From Streptomyces sp. Y2F8-2 (GTDB lineage Bacteria > Actinomycetota > Actinomycetes > Streptomycetales > Streptomycetaceae): DNA of 64,000 bases. Positions 51,497 to 58,805 of the stretch are shown piece by piece. Position numbers and translations under genes: made by a program. Numbering within the stretch: position 1 is the first letter of the stretch; each line of letters opens with the position of its first letter. The stretch is taken from positions 62,001 to 126,000 of the forward strand of contig NZ_BNGS01000007.1 in the NCBI RefSeq assembly GCF_014905555.1, written 5' to 3'. The notes under the pieces were generated by a model. That model was not told where the DNA came from. It saw nothing but the letters and a program-made list of their open reading frames with translations, and did not search any database.

Positions 51497-52360
51497 TCAC
51501 CACTTCGGCGGGCTCGCGATGGCTCGGGCCAGGACCTCGTCCAGGACGCGGGCAGTGCCCTCCACATCGAGCTGGGAGTTGTCGATGATCGGCAGGCCGG
51601 AGCCGTACCAGCCGACCATGCGGCCGTGGATGCGGGCCACCTCCTCGTCGGTGAGCCGGCGGTTGCCCGTGCGCTCCGCGTTGCGCTCCAGGACGATCTC
51701 CAGTCCGGGCAGCAGGACGACCGGCAGCAGTCCGGGACCCACATGCCGTTTCCAGCCACCGAGGCCGACCACCGGGCGGTCCGGGAAGACGGCGTCGTCG
51801 AGGATGCACGAGATGCCGTTGGCCAGGAAGTTGCGGGCCGCGAAGCCGCAGGTGCGGCGGGCGAGACGGTACTGCGCCTCCGAGTTGTCGTTCCACCCCG
51901 ACTGCGGGTCGGCGAAACCCGAGCGGACCCATTCGCGGACGTCGTCCAGGCTGATGTGGGCGGTGGGGACCCGGCGGTGGTCGGCCCAGTACTTGGCGAC
52001 GCTGGTCTTGCCGGCGCCGGCGGGGCCGATGAGCAGCACGGCGAGTGTGGCGGACGCCGGGTCGGGCGCGCCGGCGGCGGGGGGTGCGCTCGGCACACCG
52101 ACCGGGGCGCCCGGCGGGAGCCGCATCTGCCCGGTGGGGTCCGGCGGCGGGACGGGCGTGTGCTGTGGCGGCCGGTGGGCGGGAGGTGCTCCGGGGGGCA
52201 CCGGTGGCGCCGTGAAGCCCGGCGGGGGCGTGGTCCGCGGTGCGGGGCCCGGGTGGGCGCCCGGCTGTCCCGGGTGGTGTGCGGCCGATGACCAGGTGGT
52301 CGCCGGGCCGTGCCCCGGCTGGTGGGGCGGCGGCAGCGGAGCTCCCACTGCGTGCTGCAT
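51497..52360 (-). CDS. P-loop nucleotide kinase-like ATPase with proline-rich N-terminus
   Basis: 287 residues. Residues 1-100 are proline, alanine and histidine rich and probably disordered. A kinase-like P-loop domain follows with VLLIGPAGAGKTSVAKYW (Walker A), ISLDDVREWVRSGFADP, and a lid-like RTGNRRLTDEEVARIHGRM. The layout resembles zeta-toxin/AAA_33 polynucleotide-kinase-like proteins that phosphorylate small molecules. No antitoxin-like gene is adjacent. It lies between aroB and the peptidase gene in the same direction. Substrate unknown. Confidence 0.78.
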   Translation of the reverse strand: MQHAVGAPLPPPHQPGHGPATTWSSAAHHPGQPGAHPGPAPRTTPPPGFTAPPVPPGAPPAHRPPQHTPVPPPDPTGQMRLPPGAPVGVPSAPPAAGAPDPASATLAVLLIGPAGAGKTSVAKYWADHRRVPTAHISLDDVREWVRSGFADPQSGWNDNSEAQYRLARRTCGFAARNFLANGISCILDDAVFPDRPVVGLGGWKRHVGPGLLPVVLLPGLEIVLERNAERTGNRRLTDEEVARIHGRMVGWYGSGLPIIDNSQLDVEGTARVLDEVLARAIASPPKW

Positions 52361-52518
52361 CCGGTGGCCACTCCGTCTCGTGTTGGGGCTCGCAGGCGTT
52401 CGACACTGGCAGCGGGGGGTGACCCCCGCTCCAACCGAACGGTACCGTCCCCGGCCGCCGTTGTGTGAACGGCCGGGAGCGGCCCGAAGTGCCCATCCCC
52501 GCAGGCGAATCGGGGCAA

Positions 52519-52558
52519 CCGGTCCCGGGGGGAACGAGTCGCCGCCGCCCGGGACCGG
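52519..52558. terminator. aroB terminator hairpin
   Basis: A perfect 11-bp stem CCGGTCCCGGG/CCCGGGACCGG with an 18-nt loop, 6 bp past the aroB stop on the minus strand. It marks the end of the aro operon; the rest of 52361-52564 shows no gene. Confidence 0.65.
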
Positions 52559-52564
52559 ATGGAG

Positions 52565-53656
52565 CTACTGCCCGACTTCGCCGTACGCGGCGAGCAGAAC
52601 CGCGGGGTCGGGGCCTTCCAGCACGGTGGGCTTGGCCAGGCCGTCCAAGACGATGAAGCGCAACAGATCGCCGCGGGACTTCTTGTCGACCTTCATGGTC
52701 TCCAGCAGCTTGGGCCACTGGTCGTAGCGGTAGTGCAGCGGCAGCCCCACCGCCTCGAGGATCGTGCGGTGCCGGTCAGCGGTCGCGTCGTCCAACCGAC
52801 CCGCCAGACGCCCGAGTTCGGCCGCGAAGTGCATGCCGACGGCGACGGCGGCGCCGTGACGCCACTTGTACCGCTCGTTCTTCTCGATCGCGTGGCCGAG
52901 CGTGTGCCCGTAGTTGAGGATCTCCCTCAGGCCCGACTCCTTCAGGTCCGAGGAGACGACCTCCGCCTTGACCCGGATGGACCGCTCGATCAGCTCCGCG
53001 GTGTGCGGCCCGGCGGGGGTGCGGGCGGCCTGCGGGTCCGCCTCGATCAGCTCCAGGATCACCGGGTCGGCGATGAAACCGGCCTTGATGACCTCGGCGA
53101 GCCCGGAGACGTAGTCGTTGACCGGCAGGGAGTCCAGCGCCGCCAGGTCGCACAGCACACCGGCGGGCGGGTGGAAGGCGCCGACCAGGTTCTTGCCCTC
53201 GGCGGTGTTGATGCCGGTCTTGCCGCCGACCGCCGCGTCCACCATCGCCAGGACGGTGGTCGGGATCGCGATCCAGCGCACCCCGCGCAGCCAGGTCGCG
53301 GCCACGAAACCGGCCAGGTCGGTGGTCGCTCCGCCGCCGACGCCCACGATGACGTCGGTGCGGGTGAAACCGGACTGGCCCAGCGCCTTCCAGCAGTAGG
53401 CGGCGACCTCGGCGGTCTTGGCCTCCTCCGCGTTTGGCACCTGGATGGCCACGGTCTCATAGCCCTGCCCGGCCAGGTCGCCGCGCAGCGCCTCGCCCGT
53501 CTCGGCCAGCGCCTCGGGGTGGATCACCGCGACCCGCTTGGCCCTGTGCCCGATCAACCCGGCCAGCTCGCCCAGGAGTTGGCGGCCGACCAGGACCTCG
53601 TAGGGGTCGGTGCCCGCCGTGCCGCCGACCTGGATCCGGGTGACTGCCTCGCTCAT
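52565..53656 (-). CDS. aroB: 3-dehydroquinate synthase
   Basis: 363 residues. It converts DAHP to 3-dehydroquinate using NAD+ and a divalent metal, the second shikimate step. The NAD-binding region VIVGVGGGATTDLAGFVAAT and the signature IPTTVLAMVDAAVGGKTGIN are intact; metal ligands are in GLAEVIKAGF and NYGHTLGHAIE. The ATG at 53654-53656 overlaps the aroK stop by 4 bp; a start four codons upstream is ignored because of this coupling. Confidence 0.96.
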   Translation of the reverse strand: MSEAVTRIQVGGTAGTDPYEVLVGRQLLGELAGLIGHRAKRVAVIHPEALAETGEALRGDLAGQGYETVAIQVPNAEEAKTAEVAAYCWKALGQSGFTRTDVIVGVGGGATTDLAGFVAATWLRGVRWIAIPTTVLAMVDAAVGGKTGINTAEGKNLVGAFHPPAGVLCDLAALDSLPVNDYVSGLAEVIKAGFIADPVILELIEADPQAARTPAGPHTAELIERSIRVKAEVVSSDLKESGLREILNYGHTLGHAIEKNERYKWRHGAAVAVGMHFAAELGRLAGRLDDATADRHRTILEAVGLPLHYRYDQWPKLLETMKVDKKSRGDLLRFIVLDGLAKPTVLEGPDPAVLLAAYGEVGQ

Positions 53657-54171
53657 GCTTCTTTCCACTCCAGTGCGTCAAGGACCGCTTGGGCGACTTC
53701 TTCGGGGCTGCGCCCGTCGGTGGCCACGACGGCCGTCGCGACCTCCTCGTACAGGTGACGACGGGCCTCCATCAACTCCCGCCACTGCCGCCGAGGGTTG
53801 ACCGCCAGCAGCGGACGGGCCGTGTTCAGCCCGGTGCGCTTGACCGCCTCCTCGACGTCCATCGAGAGGTAGACGACCCGGTGCGAGGCGAGCAGCGCGC
53901 GGGTCTCGTCGTCGAGGATCGCTCCGCCACCCAGGGCGAGGACGCCGTCGTGCTCGAACAGGGCCTTGTGGACCGCCGCCTTCTCCAGAGCGCGGAAGGC
54001 CGGCTCACCCTCGTCCACGAAGATGTCGGCGATGGACCGGCCCTGCTCGGCCACGATGTCCTGGTCCGTGTCCCGGTAGCCGACACCCAGCCGCTCGGCC
54101 AGCAACTGCCCCACCGTGGACTTGCCGACCCCCATCGGGCCGACCAGCACGACCACGGGCACGGCACTCAC
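53653..54171 (-). CDS. aroK: Shikimate kinase
   Basis: 172 residues. The P-loop GPMGVGKST is at 11-19. The shikimate-binding Asp and Arg are in YRDTDQDIVAEQGRSIADIF and EPAFRALE, GVLALGGGAIL is the typical GGG motif, and RPLLAVNPRRQWREL is the lid. It phosphorylates shikimate at O3. The GTG at 54169-54171 overlaps the aroC stop (GTGA), and its own stop overlaps aroB. Three aro genes are thus translationally linked. Confidence 0.96.
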   Translation of the reverse strand: MSAVPVVVLVGPMGVGKSTVGQLLAERLGVGYRDTDQDIVAEQGRSIADIFVDEGEPAFRALEKAAVHKALFEHDGVLALGGGAILDDETRALLASHRVVYLSMDVEEAVKRTGLNTARPLLAVNPRRQWRELMEARRHLYEEVATAVVATDGRSPEEVAQAVLDALEWKEA

Positions 54172-55352
54172 CGGATCGCCAGGCTGTCGAGGTAGCCCCG
54201 CACGTTACGGCGGGTCTCGGCGACGCTGTCGCCGCCGAACTTCTCCGCCACCGCGTCCGCCAGGACCAGGGCGACCATCGCCTCGGCGACGATCCCGGCC
54301 GCCGGGACCGCGCACACGTCCGAGCGCTGGTGGTGGGCCTGCGCCGGCTCACCGGTGGAGACGTCCACCGTCTGCAGCGCCCGCGGCACCGTCGCGATCG
54401 GCTTCATCGCGGCGCGGACCCGCAGCAGCTCACCCGTGGACAGACCACCCTCGGTCCCGCCGGAGCGGCCCGTGGCCCGCTTGATGCCCTCGGGGGTGGT
54501 GACGATCTCGTCGTGCGCCTTCGAGCCCGGCACGCGCGCCAGCTCGAACCCGTCACCGACCTCGACGCCCTTGATCGCCTGGATGCCCATCAGCGCGGCC
54601 GCGAGCCGCGCGTCCAGGCGCCGGTCCCAGTGCACGTGAGACCCGAGCCCGACCGGGACGCCGTACGCCAGGACCTCGACCACTCCGCCGAGTGTGTCGC
54701 CGTCCTTGTGCGCCTGGTCGATCTCCGCGACCATCGCCTTCGACGTGTCCGCGTCCAGGCACCGCACCGGATCCGCGTCCAGCTTCTCGACGTCGGCGGG
54801 CGTCGGGTAGAGGCCGTAGGGGGCCTTGGCGGAGGCCAGCTCCACCACATGGGAGACGATCTCGATCCCGGCCGTCTCCTTCAGGTACGACCGCGCCACC
54901 GCACCCAGCGCCACCCGCGCCGCCGTCTCCCGCGCCGACGCCCGCTCCAGCACCGGGCGCGCCTCGTCGAACCCGTACTTCTGCATCCCCGCCAGGTCCG
55001 CGTGGCCCGGACGCGGCCGGGTCAACGGAGCGTTGCGCGCCAGCCCCGCCAGCACCTCCGGGTCCACCGGGTCGGCGGACATGACCTGTTCCCACTTGGG
55101 CCACTCGGTGTTGCCGACCATGATCGCCACTGGGGAGCCCAGGGTGAGACCGTGCCGGACACCGCCCAGGAACGTGACCTCGTCGCGCTCGAACTTCATC
55201 CGCGCACCGCGTCCATAGCCCAGCCGCCGCCTCGCCAAGTGGTCCGCCACCATCTCGGTGGTGATCGGCACGCCGGCGGGAAGGCCCTCCAGCGTCGCGA
55301 CAAGTGCGGGACCATGGGACTCCCCCGCGGTCAGCCAGCGCAACCTGCTCAA
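54168..55352 (-). CDS. aroC: Chorismate synthase
   Basis: 394 residues. It forms chorismate by 1,4-elimination of EPSP phosphate on reduced FMN. It opens with LRWLTAGESHGPALVATLEG (signature 1), has RPRPGHADLAGMQKYGFDEA, and RSGGTEGGLSTGELLRVRAA near the C-terminus. The start is TTG at 55350-55352, supported by the family N-terminus MSRLRWLTAGESHG. It lies 169 bp after aroE, with a possible hairpin between. Confidence 0.96.
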   Translation of the reverse strand: MSRLRWLTAGESHGPALVATLEGLPAGVPITTEMVADHLARRRLGYGRGARMKFERDEVTFLGGVRHGLTLGSPVAIMVGNTEWPKWEQVMSADPVDPEVLAGLARNAPLTRPRPGHADLAGMQKYGFDEARPVLERASARETAARVALGAVARSYLKETAGIEIVSHVVELASAKAPYGLYPTPADVEKLDADPVRCLDADTSKAMVAEIDQAHKDGDTLGGVVEVLAYGVPVGLGSHVHWDRRLDARLAAALMGIQAIKGVEVGDGFELARVPGSKAHDEIVTTPEGIKRATGRSGGTEGGLSTGELLRVRAAMKPIATVPRALQTVDVSTGEPAQAHHQRSDVCAVPAAGIVAEAMVALVLADAVAEKFGGDSVAETRRNVRGYLDSLAIR

Positions 55353-55389
55353 CGATGCTCCTCAGTGCTCGCGCCCTGGTACTGCCCTG

Positions 55390-55411
55390 CGTACGCGCGT
55401 CCTCGCGTACG
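55390..55411. terminator. Hairpin between aroE and aroC
   Basis: A perfect 8-bp stem CGTACGCG/CGCGTACG with a 6-nt loop, 38 bp upstream of the aroC start. It could be a weak terminator or a leader structure; the palindromic CGTACG could also attract a DNA-binding protein. Confidence 0.35.
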
Positions 55412-55521
55412 GCGACGGCGCGACCGGGTGCGCGGCCCCTGTCCCGCCACCTCCGATCCTCCCACGTCCGGCGGCGTGACCGGCCCCGGGTCCATCAGGC
55501 GGACGGGCCGGGAGCCTTCTT

Positions 55522-56358
55522 CTACCGGGCCGCCAGGGCGTGCTCCCCCGCCTTGCGCATGGCGTCCAGCGGGGCCGGGGCACGGCCAGTCATCTGTTCG
55601 ACCTGGAGGACGGCCTGGTGCACCAGCAGGTCGAGGCCGCTGACGACGGCACCGCCGTAGGCGGACCAGCGTGCCGCGAGGGCCGTGGGCCAGGGGTCGT
55701 AGAGCACGTCGAACAGGGTCGCCGGGCGTTCCGGGACGGCGGCGGCCAGCGCGTCCGTCGTCCCGGCCGGTGTGGTGGCGACGACCAGCGGCGCGCGCAG
55801 CGCCCGGTCGGCGTCCGCCCAGTCGGCGGTGCGGATGTCGACGTCGAGCCGCTCGCCCCACTGCCGCATCTCCGCGGCCCGGGCCTCGCTGCGGACGTAG
55901 GCGACCACGGGACCGGTGCAGATCCGGGCCAGCGCGGCCAGCGCGGAGGAGGCGGTGGCGCCCGCGCCGAGGATCGCGGCGGAGTCGACCTCCTCGATGC
56001 CGCGCTCCCGCAGGGCGGCGACCATGCCGGGGATGTCGGTGTTGTCCCCGACGCGCCGCCCGTCCTCGGTGAACACGACGGTGTTCACGGCTTCCACCGA
56101 GGCCGCCGTGTCGCTGACCGAGTCGAGCAGTGGGATGACGGCCCGCTTGAGCGGCATCGTCAGCGACAGCCCCGCCCACTCGGGTCCGAGGTCCGCGAGG
56201 AAACCGGGCAGCGCCTGCTCGTCTACCTCGAACCGGTCATAGGACCAGTCCTTCAGCCCCAGCTCCTGGTAGGCGGCGCGGTGCAGCACCGGGGAGAGGG
56301 AGTGGGCGATCGGGGAGCCGAGGACGGCGGCCCGGCGCTTGCCGGCGGTGCCCGTCAT
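55522..56358 (-). CDS. aroE: Shikimate dehydrogenase
   Basis: 278 residues. It reduces 3-dehydroshikimate with NADPH. The substrate domain shows GSPIAHSLSPVLHRAAYQEL and LSLTMPLKRAVIPLLD with the catalytic Lys, plus GDNTDIPGMVAAL with the partner Asp. The NADP-binding loop is AAILGAGATASSALAAL, and GLDLLVHQAVLQVEQMTG is the C-terminal signature. The ATG at 56356-56358 comes 5 bp after the mltG stop, so it is co-transcribed with mltG. Confidence 0.94.
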   Translation of the reverse strand: MTGTAGKRRAAVLGSPIAHSLSPVLHRAAYQELGLKDWSYDRFEVDEQALPGFLADLGPEWAGLSLTMPLKRAVIPLLDSVSDTAASVEAVNTVVFTEDGRRVGDNTDIPGMVAALRERGIEEVDSAAILGAGATASSALAALARICTGPVVAYVRSEARAAEMRQWGERLDVDIRTADWADADRALRAPLVVATTPAGTTDALAAAVPERPATLFDVLYDPWPTALAARWSAYGGAVVSGLDLLVHQAVLQVEQMTGRAPAPLDAMRKAGEHALAAR

Positions 56359-56363
56359 GAGCC

Positions 56364-58190
56364 TTACTGACCCTTCTTCTGCTCTTGCAGGTACTTCTCG
56401 CGGTTGCGGTTCTGCTCCTCGTTCGTCTCGGCGAAGAGCGTCTCGTTCTCGTTGATCGAGACGAAGTAGTACCAGTTCCCCTTGGCCGGGTTGAGGGCGG
56501 CCTTGATCGCCACCTCCCCGGGGTTGTCGATCGGCCCGGGCGGCAGGCCCTTGATCTTGTAGGTGTTGTACGGGTCGTCGATCTGCCGCAGAGCGTTCAC
56601 GGAACCGGTGTCGAGCTTCGACTGGCCGCGCAGGTAGTTGACCGTGGAGTCGAAGTCGAGCAGGCCGTAGGTCTCGGTGTTGTTCGGCTTGAGCCGGTTG
56701 TAGACGACTGTCGCGACCTTCTCGAAGTCGTGCTTGTACTTGCCCTCGGCCTGCACGAGGCTCGCGACCGTGAGGACCTGCAGCGGGTTCTGCAGGTCGA
56801 GGCTCTCGGCCTTGGCCTGGATGCCGAACTCGGCGTACTTCTCCTTGGCCGTGTCGACCATCTGCTTCAGGACGTCCTCGGGCTTCATGCCCTTGGAGAC
56901 CGGATAGGCGGAGGGGTAGAGGAAGCCCTCCAGCGGGTCCTTGATCTGCTTGCTGCTGTTGGCCCAGTCGGGCAGGCCGAAGGTCGACCACTCCTTCTTG
57001 GCGACGTCCTGGGTCGTTCCCGGTTTCAGCTGGAGCCGCTGGTCGATCGCCGCGTAGATCTTGGTGTTGCGCCACCCCTCGGCGATGATCAGGTTGTTCT
57101 TGCTCTTCGGACTGAGCATCAGCTGCACGGCGGCGGCCGCGGACATGTGCTTGTTCAGCGTGTACGTGCCCGCCTGGATGCTCTTGCCGTTGGGGTTCTG
57201 CTCCTGTGCCGCGACGAACGCGTCGACGCTCTTGACGACACCGGCCTGCTTCAGCACCCGGCCGATGGTGTAACCGCCGGCGCCCTTCGGAATGGTGACC
57301 GTGACCTGTTCGCCGTCGCCCTCGCCCACGTAGTCGGGCGCCGCGCCGAAACGATTTTGGTAGAACTGGTACCCGAAATATCCGACTGTGCCGACACCGC
57401 CGCCGAAGACCAGTACGACCACCAGGCAGGCGCATCCGTTGCGGCGCTTCTTGCCCTTGGCGGTCTTGCCGCCGCGCCCCCGCCGGTCACCGCGTCCACG
57501 CCGGCCGTCCGGCTCGTCGTCGGCGTCGTCCTCGTCGTCGCCGTCCGCGAAGAAGGCGTGCTCGCCCTCCTGGGGGTCGGGGTCCCAGTCGGTCTTCGGT
57601 TCCGGCTCGGCGCGCCGCCGGTTCGGCGGCTCCGGCGGCGGATACGCGTCGGGCGTCTGGTAGAAGTCGGGCTGCTCGCCGCCGTAGGCACCGGGCTGGG
57701 CGCCGTAGGGGTCCGCCGGATCGGGGGCGTACGGCACATGGGCCTGCCCGCCGCCGTCCCAGCCGCCGTTGCCGTAGTCCTGCTCTCCCTGACCGGGGTA
57801 CTGCTGCCCGTGCTGCCCCTGCCGACCCGGGTACTGCGGCTGGTGCTGCTGTCCCTGCCCGCCCGGGTACTGCCGCTCGTACTGCGCCTGGGCGTCGTAC
57901 CGCTGTCCGTCCGGATGCCGTCCGGGCTGCTGGTACTGCTGCTCCGCGTACTGCTGGTCCGAGTACTGCTGGTCCGAGTACTGCTCGTAGTTCTGGTGCC
58001 CCTGGTCGTGCGCGCCCTGGCGGCCGCCTCCCCAGTCGCCGTAGTGCTGCTGCGGCTGCTCCGGGTGGTGCTGGCCGCCGTGAGGGGACGGGACGGCGTG
58101 GCCCTCGTGTCCTGCCCATCCGTCGTCCCCGTACAACGGGTCCTCCGGATGCCACGGTGTGGAGCCTGGGCCCCGGCCATACTCAGTCAT
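56364..58190 (-). CDS. mltG: Endolytic murein transglycosylase MltG with long disordered N-terminus
   Basis: 608 residues from the ATG at 58188-58190 (AGGGGATCG upstream). Residues 1-250 are cytoplasmic and low-complexity: a Gln/Tyr/Gly-rich stretch with repeated QQYSDQQY units (about 65-90), then acidic and basic tracts. One membrane helix (about 275-300, ACLVVVLVFGGGVGTVGYFG) follows, then a LysM-like part and the YceG catalytic domain, with ASLVQAEGKYKHDFEKVATV holding the conserved Glu. It cleaves nascent glycan strands and sets their length. It lies before aroE. Confidence 0.92.
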   Translation of the reverse strand: MTEYGRGPGSTPWHPEDPLYGDDGWAGHEGHAVPSPHGGQHHPEQPQQHYGDWGGGRQGAHDQGHQNYEQYSDQQYSDQQYAEQQYQQPGRHPDGQRYDAQAQYERQYPGGQGQQHQPQYPGRQGQHGQQYPGQGEQDYGNGGWDGGGQAHVPYAPDPADPYGAQPGAYGGEQPDFYQTPDAYPPPEPPNRRRAEPEPKTDWDPDPQEGEHAFFADGDDEDDADDEPDGRRGRGDRRGRGGKTAKGKKRRNGCACLVVVLVFGGGVGTVGYFGYQFYQNRFGAAPDYVGEGDGEQVTVTIPKGAGGYTIGRVLKQAGVVKSVDAFVAAQEQNPNGKSIQAGTYTLNKHMSAAAAVQLMLSPKSKNNLIIAEGWRNTKIYAAIDQRLQLKPGTTQDVAKKEWSTFGLPDWANSSKQIKDPLEGFLYPSAYPVSKGMKPEDVLKQMVDTAKEKYAEFGIQAKAESLDLQNPLQVLTVASLVQAEGKYKHDFEKVATVVYNRLKPNNTETYGLLDFDSTVNYLRGQSKLDTGSVNALRQIDDPYNTYKIKGLPPGPIDNPGEVAIKAALNPAKGNWYYFVSINENETLFAETNEEQNRNREKYLQEQKKGQ

Positions 58191-58313
58191 CGATCCCCTA
58201 GAGCCGCGAGGCTTCAGGGTGCGCGGCGCTGTGACCCGGCTCCCGTCCCGCCTCTCTCTGTGCGGTGGCTGTTCGAACACCATCGCATCGCGCGGAACGT
58301 TACCGTATCGCGA

Positions 58314-58784
58314 TCAGATGACCACTTCGACGCCTTCGCCGGGAGATTTCCCTGACACCCGTTCGGATTCCAGCGCCTGCTGCAGGATGATGACGGCGGC
58401 CGCCTGGTCGATCACCGAGCGGCCCTTCTTCGATTTCACGCCGGAGGCCCGCAGCCCCTGACCAGCCGTCACCGTGGTCATGCGCTCGTCCACCAGCCTG
58501 ACCGGAACCGGTGCGATCATGCGCGCCAACTCCTGTGCGAAACCACGGACCTTGACCGCCGCCGGGCCCTCGCCCCCCTTGAGGGAGCGAGGGAGTCCGA
58601 CGACGACCTCGATCGGCTCGTATTCCTCGACGAGCTGCTTCAGTCGCCGCTGGGCGGCCGGGACGTCCCGCCCCGGGACCGTTTCCACCGGGGTGGCGAG
58701 GATCCCGTCGGGGTCGCAGGAGGCGACCCCGATCCGGGCGTCACCGACGTCGATCGCGAGTCGGCGTCCTCTTCTCATTGTCAC
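58314..58784 (-). CDS. ruvX: YqgF/RuvX-type Holliday junction resolvase
   Basis: 156 residues, RNase H-like fold. It opens RRLAIDVGDARIGVASCDPD with the first catalytic Asp, has VVVGLPRSLKG and the acidic VRLVDERMTTVTA, and ends with KGRSVIDQAAAVIILQ holding the last Asp. The family resolves Holliday junctions or trims pre-16S rRNA. The start is GTG at 58782-58784; an in-frame ATG two codons later is equally possible. It lies 21 bp after alaS, in the common alaS-ruvX-mltG order. Confidence 0.93.
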   Translation of the reverse strand: MTMRRGRRLAIDVGDARIGVASCDPDGILATPVETVPGRDVPAAQRRLKQLVEEYEPIEVVVGLPRSLKGGEGPAAVKVRGFAQELARMIAPVPVRLVDERMTTVTAGQGLRASGVKSKKGRSVIDQAAAVIILQQALESERVSGKSPGEGVEVVI

Positions 58785-58805
58785 GACCGTTTCTTCACCG
58801 GTTCT

